Source: Flavobacteriales bacterium (GTDB lineage: Bacteria > Bacteroidota > Bacteroidia > Flavobacteriales > JABDKJ01). Taken from it: 58,633 nucleotides of DNA. Shown here piece by piece: positions 1-8,373 of this stretch. The first letter of the stretch is position 1. Each line of letters starts with the position of its first letter. The notes under the pieces were generated by a model. The model saw nothing but the letters and a program-made list of their open reading frames with translations. It ran no database searches and was not told where the DNA came from. The stretch is from the NCBI GenBank assembly GCA_013002285.1, contig JABDKJ010000032.1, forward strand, positions 1 through 58,633. The letters are read 5' to 3'. Position numbers and translations under genes: made by a program.

Positions 1-72
1 TCGAACCCGCGATACGGTTTCCCGCATACACGCTTTCCAAGCGTGCGCCTTCAGCCACTCGGCCACCTCTCC
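1..72 (-). tRNA. tRNA-Ser (GGA), 3' end outside the window
   Basis: Read on the minus strand from 72 downward, the sequence gives a GGAGAGG acceptor arm, a D arm, an anticodon stem with the loop CTTGGAAAG (anticodon GGA), and a long variable arm (TGCGGG/ACCGTA) as expected for a class II tRNA-Ser. The T arm begins (CGCGGGTTCGA) and is cut by the window edge, so the 3' acceptor strand is not visible. Confidence 0.93.
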
Positions 73-234
73 AAGAAAGTAAAGAACGATTTCTCGGGAT
101 TGCCAAAGTAAGTAAAAATCTTATTTAACATAAAAGTTTCACCCTACTTTTTAGGTGTTCTTTGTCCAAATACGAAAATGGCAATTTCCTTGCCTTTTCT
201 CACCTTAAAGTGAAGTCAAAATTCAATTAATATC

Positions 235-242
235 TACCTTTG
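235..242 (+). promoter_or_regulatory. Bacteroidota -7 box for mrp/apbC
   Basis: TACCTTTG fits the Bacteroidota housekeeping -7 element TAnnTTTG. It ends only 7 nt before the mrp ATG at 250, so the predicted transcript would have almost no leader. No clear -33 TTG is seen at the usual spacing. The rest of 73-249 holds no gene. Confidence 0.6.
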
Positions 243-249
243 CCGCCTC

Positions 250-1362
250 ATGGAAGATCTGATAGAACAAAATGTACTCGATGCTCTTAGAAGCGTTGTG
301 GATCCTATCTCTAAGAAAGATGTGGTTGAGGCTGGAATAGTCAAAGTTATTTCCATTTCTGCTGCAAAGGTTAAGTTAGTGTTAAAGGCCACCGAGCCAA
401 CAATGCATGCCAAGGAAAGGATGAAAGAGGCTTGTGCATTCGCATTAGAGAGAAAATTTGGAAAAGAATTATCTGCAGATATTTCATTTGAAGAGTTGTC
501 TGAAGACGAAAAGATCGCTGCCAGAAAAGTGCTTCCTGGTGTCAAGAACATAATTGCCGTTGCTTCAGGAAAGGGAGGTGTAGGTAAATCTACGATAGCA
601 GTGAATCTTGCTGTAGGTCTTGCTAAAAGAGGATACAAAGTGGGTTGTATAGATGCGGACATTTATGGTCCATCAATGCCTTTGATGTTAGATGTTGTTC
701 AAGAAAAGCCCACTACTGTGGAGAAAGATGGTCAAGTTCTCATGAAACCTGTTGAGAATTATGGTGTTAAAATGTTGTCTATTGGCTTCTTTGCTGATCC
801 GGCACAGGCTATAGTTTGGAGAGGTCCAATGGCCTCTAAGGCTTTAAAACAATTGTTTGCAGACACACATTGGGGGGAATTGGACTTTATGGTCATAGAT
901 CTTCCTCCTGGAACGGGAGATATACATCTTTCAGTAGTACAGATGGTGCCACTTACCGGTGCAGTCATTGTTAGTACGCCTCAAAGGGTGGCAATGGCAG
1001 ACGCTCGTAAGGGAGTTGAAATGTTCAAATTGCCCAATATAAATGTTCCGGTCCTAGGTCTTGTACAGAACATGGCTTGGTTCACTCCGGAAGAACTGCC
1101 AGAGAACAAGTATTTCATATTTGGAAAGGACGGAGCAAAGAATTTAGCAGAGGAAATAGATACTCCTTTTCTTGGTGATATTCCTTTGGTTCAGTCGGTG
1201 CGGGAATCAGGAGATATCGGAAGGCCCGCTATACTTCAGGAAAACACCCTTGTTTCCAATGCACTTGAGGACATGCTAGACAAATTTGAAGTATCTTTGA
1301 AGAACCGAAAAAAGAATAGTTCTCCAACAGAAAAGGTGGAGATCACTAGAACTCAATTTTAA
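250..1362 (+). CDS. apbC: Mrp/ApbC iron-sulfur cluster carrier ATPase
   Basis: A cytosolic MRP/NBP35-family P-loop ATPase that binds Fe-S clusters and passes them to apo-proteins. Residues 1-95 form a MIP18/DUF59-like N-terminal domain. The deviant Walker A GKGGVGKS lies at 107-114, followed by the family motifs DADIYGPSMP and DLPPGTGD. The usual C-terminal CxxC cluster ligand after the NM(S/A)xF motif is absent here: the sequence reads QNMAWFTPEELPENKY, a form I believe is usual in Bacteroidota. 370 residues is a normal length. The ATG at 250 follows a -7 box at 235-242. The stop overlaps the start of the NifU-like gene (ATGA-type), so the two are co-translated, which fits a shared role in Fe-S assembly. 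Confidence 0.93.
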   Translation: MEDLIEQNVLDALRSVVDPISKKDVVEAGIVKVISISAAKVKLVLKATEPTMHAKERMKEACAFALERKFGKELSADISFEELSEDEKIAARKVLPGVKNIIAVASGKGGVGKSTIAVNLAVGLAKRGYKVGCIDADIYGPSMPLMLDVVQEKPTTVEKDGQVLMKPVENYGVKMLSIGFFADPAQAIVWRGPMASKALKQLFADTHWGELDFMVIDLPPGTGDIHLSVVQMVPLTGAVIVSTPQRVAMADARKGVEMFKLPNINVPVLGLVQNMAWFTPEELPENKYFIFGKDGAKNLAEEIDTPFLGDIPLVQSVRESGDIGRPAILQENTLVSNALEDMLDKFEVSLKNRKKNSSPTEKVEITRTQF

Positions 1363-1607
1363 TGACCGTTGAACAAAAGATCGAAAAAGCACTTGAAGGT
1401 CTTAGACCATTTCTCGAAGCCGATCAAGGCGATATTACTTTGGTTGAAGTTACCAAGGACAAAATTGCTAGAGTGGAACTGCATGGTGCATGCAGTACCT
1501 GTCAAATGAGTGCAATGACCCTCAAAGCTGGTGTTGAAGAGAGTATTAAAAGAGTAGCCCCTGAGATCATTGGTATAGAAGCTATTAATGCTTTACCCGT
1601 TACCTAG
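1362..1607 (+). CDS. NifU C-terminal-domain Fe-S scaffold protein
   Basis: An 81-residue stand-alone NifU C-terminal (Nfu) domain, which carries a bridging Fe-S cluster between two monomers through a CxxC motif. That motif is present as C44-S-T-C47. The N-terminal DQGDITLVEV strand also matches the family. It overlaps the apbC stop by one base, so the pair forms a small Fe-S delivery operon. Its stop codon TAG lies in a CTAG palindrome whose other strand provides the TAG stop of the convergent esterase gene, leaving no room for a terminator between them. Confidence 0.92.
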   Translation: MTVEQKIEKALEGLRPFLEADQGDITLVEVTKDKIARVELHGACSTCQMSAMTLKAGVEESIKRVAPEIIGIEAINALPVT

Positions 1608-2845
1608 TTAAAGATCAACTTATGGTGTATCACACCTAATTGGCTTCGCATTTTCAAGAGAAAAGTCCCATTCCCAGTTCTTTCCTTTTTCACCATATAT
1701 ATCTGGTTGTCCAGGCCATTATCGCTGTATACGAGCTGTCCGCTGACAGAATATATTTCTATGTTCCAATCGGACCTTGGAACCTCTATCCTTATTTCGT
1801 CCGAACTTGGATTTGGATAGATCTTCGCGTCAATCCCAATATCAGAAACAAATCCAACTGCAATGTCTTCATATTCACATGACAGATCAATGCCACATAC
1901 GAAGTGTGCAAGAAAATTTCTGGACCTCACCACGAGCGAATCATAGATCAAAGGATTTCCCACATGAGGTACGTGGTCTTCATCCTCTTGTACTTCTAAA
2001 CAATTCGCAATTCCTACTTCATTCAACTTAGTATGAATTGTATTGCTACCCATCGCAACAGCAAGGTCGATCCCGAGTAAGGAGATAGTCCCAATATTAA
2101 AAGGAACTGTGCCATCCATATCTCCATGAAAGCTTATCAAAGGTTTTTCACCTGCGTCTATCATCGAGGTATCGCCAATTGCACCTGCGATATTTATTCC
2201 TGCTACAAGCTCTGAACTATATTCACTATTTCCTGTTAAGCCTTCCAAACCACCACCAAGACCAAGTTTATTGGTGTCAACAACAGCAGGTATCTCATCA
2301 AGTTCATTCATATAAAGACTATGAACACTTAAGAATCCACCAGCAGATACACCTGCACTAAAAACCATGTCAGGATCTATTCCATAAGGATTCCCGTCTT
2401 CCTCAACGGTTTTTCTCAAGAAACGAATGGCAGCTTTGTAGTCGTGAAAACCTCTCACAACAGCTTCAGTCGAAGTCTGTTCAGAAGGGAACAATGGATC
2501 CGCTTCCATTCCCAATCTATATTGAATGGATGCCACAACATAACCCATTTTTGCGAAGTCTTCGCAAAAAGGAACAACATCATCACCTTCTTTTGAACCG
2601 GCAACAAAAAAACCTCCATGCGCCATAACGATCAGTGGTCTCGAATTTTCTGTGTCTCCTTCTGGTTGATAGATGTCCAGATATAGATCCTGGAGGTTGC
2701 CTAGCATAGTATAGTTAGAACCATATTGGACATCGCTTGTTACAGAAACATTGTCAAAGATCTGTGCTTTGTACCGATCGTCTTCACATTGAGAAAATGC
2801 TGAAATAGAAGCAACGAGAAAGAATAGAGTAAATATTTTTTTCAT
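1604..2845 (-). CDS. secreted alpha/beta-hydrolase (carboxylesterase-like) with T9SS type A sorting domain
   Basis: A 413-residue exported hydrolase of the carboxylesterase/BD-FAE fold. The ATG at 2845 is chosen because it opens a good signal peptide (MKKIFTLFFLVASISAFSQ); an in-frame start further upstream would bury it. The oxyanion-hole motif AHGGFF, the nucleophile elbow GVSAGG, a HGDMDGTVP segment with a likely acid, and DHVPH with a likely histidine are all visible. The last 70 residues (KIYPNPSSDEIRIEV ... KLIFN) are a typical type A sorting domain, directing transport over the outer membrane by the type IX system whose genes lie later in the window. The substrate is unknown; acylated polymer side chains are possible. 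Confidence 0.88.
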   Translation of the reverse strand: MKKIFTLFFLVASISAFSQCEDDRYKAQIFDNVSVTSDVQYGSNYTMLGNLQDLYLDIYQPEGDTENSRPLIVMAHGGFFVAGSKEGDDVVPFCEDFAKMGYVVASIQYRLGMEADPLFPSEQTSTEAVVRGFHDYKAAIRFLRKTVEEDGNPYGIDPDMVFSAGVSAGGFLSVHSLYMNELDEIPAVVDTNKLGLGGGLEGLTGNSEYSSELVAGINIAGAIGDTSMIDAGEKPLISFHGDMDGTVPFNIGTISLLGIDLAVAMGSNTIHTKLNEVGIANCLEVQEDEDHVPHVGNPLIYDSLVVRSRNFLAHFVCGIDLSCEYEDIAVGFVSDIGIDAKIYPNPSSDEIRIEVPRSDWNIEIYSVSGQLVYSDNGLDNQIYMVKKERTGNGTFLLKMRSQLGVIHHKLIFN

Positions 2846-2921
2846 ACAGGTCAAATTATTCGATTGCCGAATATAAGACTTCCATATGCTTTTTGTCACA
2901 AAGTTTGGAACTCGAATTGAT

Positions 2922-2929
2922 TACATTTG
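2922..2929 (+). promoter_or_regulatory. Bacteroidota -7 box for the ferredoxin reductase gene
   Basis: TACATTTG is an exact TAnnTTTG match, 14 nt before the GTG at 2944. It lies inside the longer open frame that begins with TTG at 2893, and this argues for the internal GTG as the true start. Confidence 0.6.
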
Positions 2930-2943
2930 CGCAAAATTTTTCT

Positions 2944-3951
2944 GTGGTAGAAACAGACATATTGATAATAGGAGCCGGACCCTGCGGCTTATTTACGGTT
3001 TTCGAAGCTGGGCTTTTGAAGTTGAGATGTCATCTGATAGATACATTGCCTCAACCAGGCGGTCAGTGCGCAGAGATATATCCAAAAAAGCCTATCTACG
3101 ACATTCCTGGGTTTCCAGAAGTATTAGCAGGTGATCTGGTGGACAATCTTATGGAACAGATAAAGCCTTTTAAGCCAGGATTTACCTTAGGTGAAAGGGC
3201 AGAGACACTAGAGAAAATAGAAGACGGTTCATTTAAGGTCACCACCAATAGAGGCACAGAGCACAAAGCAAAGGTCATTGCCATAGCTGGTGGATTAGGT
3301 TGTTTTGAACCTAGGAAGCCGCCAATTGAAAACATTACAGAATTCGAGGATAAGGGTGTGGAATACATTATAAAAGATCCTGAATTCTATAGAGACAAAG
3401 AGGTAGTGATCGCTGGTGGTGGTGACTCAGCTCTAGATTGGACAATTTTTCTTTCAGATGTTGCAAAAAGCGTGACCATGGTTCATCGAAGAACTGGTTT
3501 TCGAGGAGCCTTGGATTCTGTAGAGAAAGTAATGGAGTTGTCTGAGAAAGGAAAGATAGAGTTGATCACAGAGTCAGAAGTTATAGGTTTAAGTGGGAAT
3601 GGGCATTTATCTGAAGTTACCATCAAACACAAGACCGAAGGTGAAAAAAAGAAAAAGACAGATCACTTCGTTCCATTGTTCGGTCTATCCCCAAAACTAG
3701 GGCCAATTGCTGATTGGAATTTAAATTTAGATAAGAACGCGATCGTTGTAGACACTTTAGATTACAGCACGAATGTTGATGGGGTGTATGCCATTGGTGA
3801 TATAAACACATATCCTGGAAAATTGAAATTGATCTTGTGCGGTTTTCATGAAGCAACATTAATGGTGCAGTCTGCATTCAAGAGGATCTATCCGGACAAG
3901 AAAAATGTATTGAAATATACAACAGTAAGTGGCATACATGGATTTGAATAA
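2944..3951 (+). CDS. ferredoxin/flavodoxin-NADP+ reductase, thioredoxin-reductase-like type
   Basis: A 335-residue FAD-dependent reductase of the TrxR-like ferredoxin-NADP+ oxidoreductase group. The N-terminal FAD dinucleotide fold GAGPCGLF and the second, NADP-binding fold GGGDSALDW are present, and the FAD-binding GVYAIGDI motif lies near the C terminus. There is no CxxC redox pair between the two folds, which separates it from true thioredoxin reductase. The GTG start (VETDILIIGAG) is preferred over TTG at 2893 because a -7 box lies between them. The 2Fe-2S ferredoxin gene starts 2 bp after its stop, so the product is probably this reductase's partner, moving electrons between NADPH and ferredoxin. 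Confidence 0.9.
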   Translation: MVETDILIIGAGPCGLFTVFEAGLLKLRCHLIDTLPQPGGQCAEIYPKKPIYDIPGFPEVLAGDLVDNLMEQIKPFKPGFTLGERAETLEKIEDGSFKVTTNRGTEHKAKVIAIAGGLGCFEPRKPPIENITEFEDKGVEYIIKDPEFYRDKEVVIAGGGDSALDWTIFLSDVAKSVTMVHRRTGFRGALDSVEKVMELSEKGKIELITESEVIGLSGNGHLSEVTIKHKTEGEKKKKTDHFVPLFGLSPKLGPIADWNLNLDKNAIVVDTLDYSTNVDGVYAIGDINTYPGKLKLILCGFHEATLMVQSAFKRIYPDKKNVLKYTTVSGIHGFE

Positions 3952-3952
3952 C

Positions 3953-4270
3953 ATGGTGAACATTACGATCATTGATCGAGAAGGAGAGGCACATAAGGTA
4001 GAGGCACCTACTGATATGAACATGAATCTGATGGAGCTCTGTAAATCTATAGAACTTCCGGTAGAAGGGACTTGTGGGGGAATGGCCATGTGTGCGTCTT
4101 GTCATTGTTACATTCAGACGGACCATGAACTTCCAGATAGATCAGATGATGAGGAAGACATGTTGGACCAAGCTTTCAATGTAGAGGACAATAGCAGATT
4201 GGGTTGTCAGATCCAATTAACCGAAAAACTAGAAGGATTAGTGATCCAATTGGCGGAGGATGCAGCTTAG
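3953..4270 (+). CDS. 2Fe-2S ferredoxin, adrenodoxin type
   Basis: A 105-residue soluble 2Fe-2S ferredoxin. The cluster ligands follow the vertebrate/adrenodoxin pattern Cx5Cx2C (CGGMAMCASC), with the fourth cysteine in RLGCQIQL. The acidic stretch PDRSDDEEDML corresponds to the partner-binding helix of adrenodoxin-like proteins. It begins 2 bp after the reductase stop, so the pair forms a ferredoxin/ferredoxin-reductase operon. An in-frame ATG also exists at 3938, inside the reductase gene; ATG 3953 gives the normal N terminus. Its role could be Fe-S biogenesis, as for Isc ferredoxins, or supply of electrons to an oxygenase. Confidence 0.9.
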   Translation: MVNITIIDREGEAHKVEAPTDMNMNLMELCKSIELPVEGTCGGMAMCASCHCYIQTDHELPDRSDDEEDMLDQAFNVEDNSRLGCQIQLTEKLEGLVIQLAEDAA

Positions 4271-4271
4271 C

Positions 4272-4619
4272 TCAAATGATGGATATTTCATCCAACGTGT
4301 TCAACTTAGACTTTTTTAATTCATATTTTCTTCTCCAGAATACTCTATGGATGACCTTGAAGATGAGGGCTAAACATATAGAGCCAATGACAATTCCAAG
4401 AATGCTTACGCCTAAAGAGTCTATTCCTTGTTCTTTAATGAAATAGTATAAGAACGCGATGGCCATGCCATAGCAGTATCCCATTATCAAGATAGGATAA
4501 GCACAGACAACAATAACAAAAAGCCATCTGAAGTGCTTCCATCTGACCGTGACGGAATAGATCCATTTCCAGAAAAGCTGGTATTTAATTCTTATTCGTA
4601 TTTTAAAAGGAGACTTCAA
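4272..4619 (-). CDS. small two-helix membrane protein, unknown function
   Basis: A 115-residue protein that I do not recognise. It has a basic, aromatic N terminus (IRIRIKYQLFWKWIYSVTVRWKHFR), two hydrophobic segments at roughly residues 32-62 and 72-88, and a basic C-terminal tail (RRKYELKKSKL). Its ATG overlaps the nadE stop by 4 bp (4616-4619), so it is translated with nadE as the last gene of a minus-strand operon. It ends 2 bp from the ferredoxin stop on the other strand, with no terminator between. Confidence 0.7.
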   Translation of the reverse strand: MKSPFKIRIRIKYQLFWKWIYSVTVRWKHFRWLFVIVVCAYPILIMGYCYGMAIAFLYYFIKEQGIDSLGVSILGIVIGSICLALIFKVIHRVFWRRKYELKKSKLNTLDEISII

Positions 4620-5398
4620 TTTCTGACGTCATCGGGGATCTCACAAACAGGTATGGGCACCATTTTGTGCTGGTTCATTCTATTGAACCTTCTATAGATC
4701 TTCAAAACCTCTTTTTGCCGATCGCTCAGATCTTCTTCATCTCCATCAAATGCCATTGCCCATTCCAATTCCGGGTAGCTGGCACCGATCTGATCTTCAT
4801 CGCTTCTATCATCTCCCCATAAACCATCTGTAGGGACTGCTTTGATGATCTCTTCATTGATCCCCAATGTCTCAGAAAGCGACCAGACCTCACTTTTTAA
4901 AAGGTCTGCAATTGGAGACAGATCAACTCCACCATCCCCATACTTTGTGAAAAACCCTACACCAAAATCTTCTACCTTGTTTCCTGTTCCAGCAACTAAA
5001 TATCCATGGAATGCAGCAAAATAATAAAGGGCGGTCATTCGCAATCTTGCTCGTGTATTTGCAAGAGCCATCCATCTACTCTCTTCGTTCTCAACGTCTG
5101 GGAATGACGCTACCATATTGTCGAAAACTTGGGTCAGCTCTACTTCAGTTACACTTACGTTTGGGAATTGACGCATTAACCAATTAATATGGTTCTGAGC
5201 CCTGGTGACTTGATTCTCTGATTGATGGATCGGCATTTCCAAACACAATAGGTCTAGACCAGTCTTAGCGCAAAGAGTGGAAGTTAAGGCTGAGTCAATC
5301 CCACCGCTCACACCTATTACAAAACCATTTAAACCTGCGTTTTCACAATAGTCTTTCAACCACTTGACTATATGGTCAATTACTTTTTCGTTGTTCAT
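4616..5398 (-). CDS. nadE: ammonia-dependent NAD+ synthetase
   Basis: The last step of NAD biosynthesis: it adenylates deamido-NAD+ and amidates it with ammonia. The PP-loop ATP motif SGGIDS is at residues 31-36, and the family motifs GTGNKVEDFGVGFFTKYGDG and DLSPIADLLKSEVW follow. At 260 residues it lacks the N-terminal glutaminase (nitrilase) domain of long NadE proteins, so it should use free ammonia or a separate ammonia donor. It lies 5 bp after the PorT-like gene and overlaps the small membrane protein gene that follows. nadE next to gldB is, as I recall, a recurring arrangement in gliding Bacteroidota. Confidence 0.93.
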   Translation of the reverse strand: MNNEKVIDHIVKWLKDYCENAGLNGFVIGVSGGIDSALTSTLCAKTGLDLLCLEMPIHQSENQVTRAQNHINWLMRQFPNVSVTEVELTQVFDNMVASFPDVENEESRWMALANTRARLRMTALYYFAAFHGYLVAGTGNKVEDFGVGFFTKYGDGGVDLSPIADLLKSEVWSLSETLGINEEIIKAVPTDGLWGDDRSDEDQIGASYPELEWAMAFDGDEEDLSDRQKEVLKIYRRFNRMNQHKMVPIPVCEIPDDVRN

Positions 5399-5402
5399 CC
5401 AT

Positions 5403-6146
5403 CTAAAAGAATACGGCTAAATTCAAAGAGAAATAATTATTCACTGCTTTTAGTTTCTTGCCTTGTTTAAGCACGCCATTATCAGCGAAAATCGGCTTGC
5501 CGTCTGGGTCTTCGTCAAGTTCATTGAAGTCCAGAACATTAGTAAGGCCATTGTTCCAGGCTAGGCCTACCATCAAATTTGTAGATCCGGAAATATTGTA
5601 TTCACCACCAACCGCTACTCTCAAAGCAGTTCTTACAGGAACTATCCCATCAATTACATCAATATCTTCATCAACGTAAGCAACTCCACCAAGCGTGCCT
5701 TCAACATCCCGCCTAGCCTTTAGGTTGAAGCCTACATCCAATCCGAATTGACCATAATATGTAAGATATCCTATCTCATTGGTTTTTAACTTCAAGGATA
5801 ACGGAAATGTGAGATATTGAAATTTATAAGTGGTTTTTACATCTCCAAATTCAGTGATGAGAGTGTCTCCATTATGGAAATGGTCATCCAAAACAGATCC
5901 TCCAATATTATCTACGAGGATACCCGTAGAGAATGCATATTTATCATTATCACCGATCCTGATATCAGAGATCACGCCATATTGAAACCCTAAACGCGTG
6001 GCCTCCTTTTCTAAATACTTTCCATCAGGTTGAAGCCAAGAAATAATTGGACTAGCCGCAAAGCCAAATCGTACTTTCTGACTGTCTTGTGCATAAGTAG
6101 AAGTGAAAATGCCTATGAATAGTAATAGACCGAAATACTTTTTCAT
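5403..6146 (-). CDS. PorT-family outer-membrane beta-barrel protein
   Basis: A 247-residue protein with a signal peptide (MKKYFGLLLFIGIFTSTYAQ) followed by alternating amphipathic strands (YKFQYLTFPLSLKLKT, YLTYYGQFGLDVGFNL, ALRVAVGGEYNI) and an aromatic C terminus NYFSLNLAVFF, typical of an outer-membrane barrel. The KFQYLTFPLSLKLKTNEIGY segment matches the PorT/outer-membrane beta-barrel family seen beside T9SS genes. The ATG at 6146 is chosen over starts up to 6230 because the signal peptide begins there and a minus-strand -7 box (6183-6176) lies just upstream. First gene of the operon with nadE. Whether it is true PorT or a related small barrel cannot be decided by eye. Confidence 0.8.
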   Translation of the reverse strand: MKKYFGLLLFIGIFTSTYAQDSQKVRFGFAASPIISWLQPDGKYLEKEATRLGFQYGVISDIRIGDNDKYAFSTGILVDNIGGSVLDDHFHNGDTLITEFGDVKTTYKFQYLTFPLSLKLKTNEIGYLTYYGQFGLDVGFNLKARRDVEGTLGGVAYVDEDIDVIDGIVPVRTALRVAVGGEYNISGSTNLMVGLAWNNGLTNVLDFNELDEDPDGKPIFADNGVLKQGKKLKAVNNYFSLNLAVFF

Positions 6147-6175
6147 AATTTTAGACGCTTGTATTACGTTGCTTT

Positions 6176-6183
6176 CAAATGTA
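6176..6183 (-). promoter_or_regulatory. -7 box for the PorT-like/nadE operon
   Basis: On the minus strand this reads TACATTTG, an exact TAnnTTTG match, 29 nt before the ATG at 6146. It sits in the 52-bp divergent gap to gldB. The plus strand there has only a near match (TAAATTTT) just before the gldB GTG. Confidence 0.6.
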
Positions 6184-6198
6184 TATAAATTTTTCATC

Positions 6199-7212
6199 GT
6201 GCATCGAGCTTTAATATTTCTTTCGAGCATTTTGTTGTTGCTATTTTCATGCCGATCTAGCCCTTTTGATGTAGATATTTCTGATATTTCTATTCATCAA
6301 AAATTCATTCGATTGGATCAGGAGTTATACCATTCACAGATAAATGGCATACAAGAATTGCATGAACATTTGACCGACACTTATCCGAATGCCTATAAAG
6401 AATACTATGAAAATATTTTGCGAATTGGCCCTATAGAAGATAGCATGAGCGTAGCAGGGCTGAATGACATGCTGCAGCAAAAGATCTGGCAAAAAGTTCA
6501 AGGGCAAATAGATTCCGTTTTTTTGGACGATGCTCAATTGAGAGCAGAATTCAATAAAGCCTTCAAGTATTTTAAATATCATTTTCCAGAGGAAAAAGTA
6601 CCGGACATAGTAGCCATGAATACGGGATTGAACTACGCTATATATCCGATAGAGGGGCAATTAGGAATAGGCTTGGAGTTTTACTTGGGCAAGGAACACT
6701 GGATCACAAAAGGATTGCCAGTCGAGAATTTCCCGAATTATCAAAAGCATAAAATGGATCGAGATCATTTGTTGGGAGATGCTTTGAGAGGCTATCTGCT
6801 TTCAACTAAGCAAAAACAGATACAAGGAAGGCAATTGATAAACCATGTGATCTATCAAGGTAAAATAATGTACATTCTGAATGCGCTTTTACCTTATGAG
6901 GATGAACATTTGCAGATGGGGTATACAGAAGAACAGCTTGAATGGTGCTACAAGAACGAATTCAACTTGTGGCGATCCATTATTGAAGAAGATCTGGTTT
7001 ATTCAACGAACCTTAAACAGATCGAACGTTTTACGGGTTTCGGGCCATTTACTCAAGGATTCCCGAAGGAGTCTCCAGGTATGATCTCATTGTTTTTGGG
7101 AAAACAGATCGTGAAGGATCATATGGAAAAGAATGAAGGCAAGAAACTGCCAGAATTACTATACAAGACACCAGATATGCTGATATTAAAAAATTATAAG
7201 CCAAATAAATAA
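6199..7212 (+). CDS. gldB: gliding motility lipoprotein GldB
   Basis: A 337-residue lipoprotein needed for gliding in Flavobacterium. With the GTG at 6199 the N terminus is a short lipoprotein signal peptide ending in LLLFSC, with C18 as the lipidated cysteine. Longer in-frame starts (to 6103) would overlap the divergent PorT-like gene and its promoter. GldB-type features include the FIRLDQELYH segment, VPDIVAMNTGLNYAIYP, a LGKEHWITKGLP segment and RFTGFGPFTQGFPKESPGM near the end. gldC follows after 5 bp, as in other gliding Bacteroidota. Its molecular role is not settled; it probably acts at the cell envelope with the T9SS/gliding machinery. Confidence 0.9.
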   Translation: MHRALIFLSSILLLLFSCRSSPFDVDISDISIHQKFIRLDQELYHSQINGIQELHEHLTDTYPNAYKEYYENILRIGPIEDSMSVAGLNDMLQQKIWQKVQGQIDSVFLDDAQLRAEFNKAFKYFKYHFPEEKVPDIVAMNTGLNYAIYPIEGQLGIGLEFYLGKEHWITKGLPVENFPNYQKHKMDRDHLLGDALRGYLLSTKQKQIQGRQLINHVIYQGKIMYILNALLPYEDEHLQMGYTEEQLEWCYKNEFNLWRSIIEEDLVYSTNLKQIERFTGFGPFTQGFPKESPGMISLFLGKQIVKDHMEKNEGKKLPELLYKTPDMLILKNYKPNK

Positions 7213-7217
7213 AAGAG

Positions 7218-7532
7218 ATGAGCAGATCGCAGATCACATTCGACATAGAAATGGATGAGAATAAGGTTCCTGAAAAGATCCAATGGGCAGCTGGAGATGA
7301 TGGAAGTGGAGTCGCAAAAGCAATTTCAGTCTCCATATGGGACGAAGGCCAAGAAAACACATTGAGGATCGACCTATGGAATAAGGAGATGTCGCAAGAT
7401 GAAATGAAGCAGTTTTTTCATCAAACTATTTTAACGTTGACCGATTCATATGAGCGCGCCACGGATGACAGTCACACTGCTGAAGGTGTAAGAATGTTCT
7501 GTGAGGACTTGAAAAAACAAATGCAGATCTAG
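7218..7532 (+). CDS. gldC: gliding motility protein GldC
   Basis: A 104-residue soluble protein without signal peptide, matching GldC in length and in the segments QITFDIEMDENKVPEKIQW and LRIDLWNKEMSQDEMKQFF. It follows gldB by 5 bp. In Flavobacterium GldC is reported to stimulate gliding without being strictly needed; the mechanism is unknown. The gene ends in a region with a strong hairpin terminator at 7730-7755. Confidence 0.9.
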   Translation: MSRSQITFDIEMDENKVPEKIQWAAGDDGSGVAKAISVSIWDEGQENTLRIDLWNKEMSQDEMKQFFHQTILTLTDSYERATDDSHTAEGVRMFCEDLKKQMQI

Positions 7533-7729
7533 TGAACAACAACAGACTTTATTCGTAAGAATTATTAAAGTTTTCTCTAGACTATTTTCACCACCTAATT
7601 CCTTTCCTAAACAGTTAAAATTATACTGTATCGATCTATTAATAAACTGATATAGTTTACTATAATTGTCGGCTTATTGATCAAGACTTTTAAGTTTAAT
7701 CAAACCAATATAGTTCCCGTATTTGGTTT

Positions 7730-7759
7730 ACCCGGTAAAATTTATTTTACCGGGTTTTC
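7730..7759. terminator. bidirectional hairpin terminator between gldC and engB
   Basis: A perfect 11-bp stem ACCCGGTAAAA / TTTTACCGGGT (7730-7740 and 7745-7755) with the loop TTTA is followed by a short T run on the plus strand. It sits between the convergent gldC and engB genes. The remainder of 7533-7764 is AT-rich and shows no gene. Confidence 0.8.
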
Positions 7760-7764
7760 TATTT

Positions 7765-8361
7765 CTAATACATATGGTTTACTTCCTCGATATATTTAAG
7801 GATATGCTCTTTTCCATAAGATTTTTGAGCTGACGATTCAAACATGGGAGGTAGAAATTCCCAGGTCTTAAGCATTTCTTTTTGGTAGGCTTTTTTGTTT
7901 TTATTCAGAACTCCACTGTTCAGTTTGTCGATCTTTGTGAAAATGATGGCGAAAGGAATTCCATTTTTCCCAAGCCATTCCATGAATTCAAGATCAATTT
8001 TTTGCGCTTCGAGCCTACTATCGATCAAAACAAAAACAGACATTAAATTTGGCCTGTTTTTTAAATAGGTATTGATCATGATCTTCCAGCTTGCCCTGTC
8101 TTTTTTTGAGATCTTTGCATAACCATAGCCTGGCAAGTCAACCAAGTACCATTCTTCATTGATCAAAAAATGATTGACCAACCTAGTTTTGCCTGGGGTT
8201 CCTGAAATTTTGGCCAAACTTTTTCTATCGAAGAGCATGTTGATCAAAGAGGATTTGCCAACGTTGCTCCTCCCTATAAAGGCATATTCAGGTAAATTCG
8301 GCTCAGGACATTTTGAAATGTCTTTATTGCTCATCACGAATTTTGCAGAGCGTATTTTCAT
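7765..8361 (-). CDS. engB: ribosome biogenesis GTPase EngB/YsxC/YihA
   Basis: A 198-residue GTPase that helps late assembly of the large ribosomal subunit. The P-loop GRSNVGKS is at residues 30-37, switch II is DLPGYGYAK, and the specificity motif TKID is followed by SSAQ at G5. The length is typical. It begins 12 bp after the stop of the upstream hydrolase gene on the minus strand and shares its operon. It ends near the terminator at 7730-7755. Confidence 0.95.
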   Translation of the reverse strand: MKIRSAKFVMSNKDISKCPEPNLPEYAFIGRSNVGKSSLINMLFDRKSLAKISGTPGKTRLVNHFLINEEWYLVDLPGYGYAKISKKDRASWKIMINTYLKNRPNLMSVFVLIDSRLEAQKIDLEFMEWLGKNGIPFAIIFTKIDKLNSGVLNKNKKAYQKEMLKTWEFLPPMFESSAQKSYGKEHILKYIEEVNHMY

Positions 8362-8373
8362 TTGCTTTAAATG

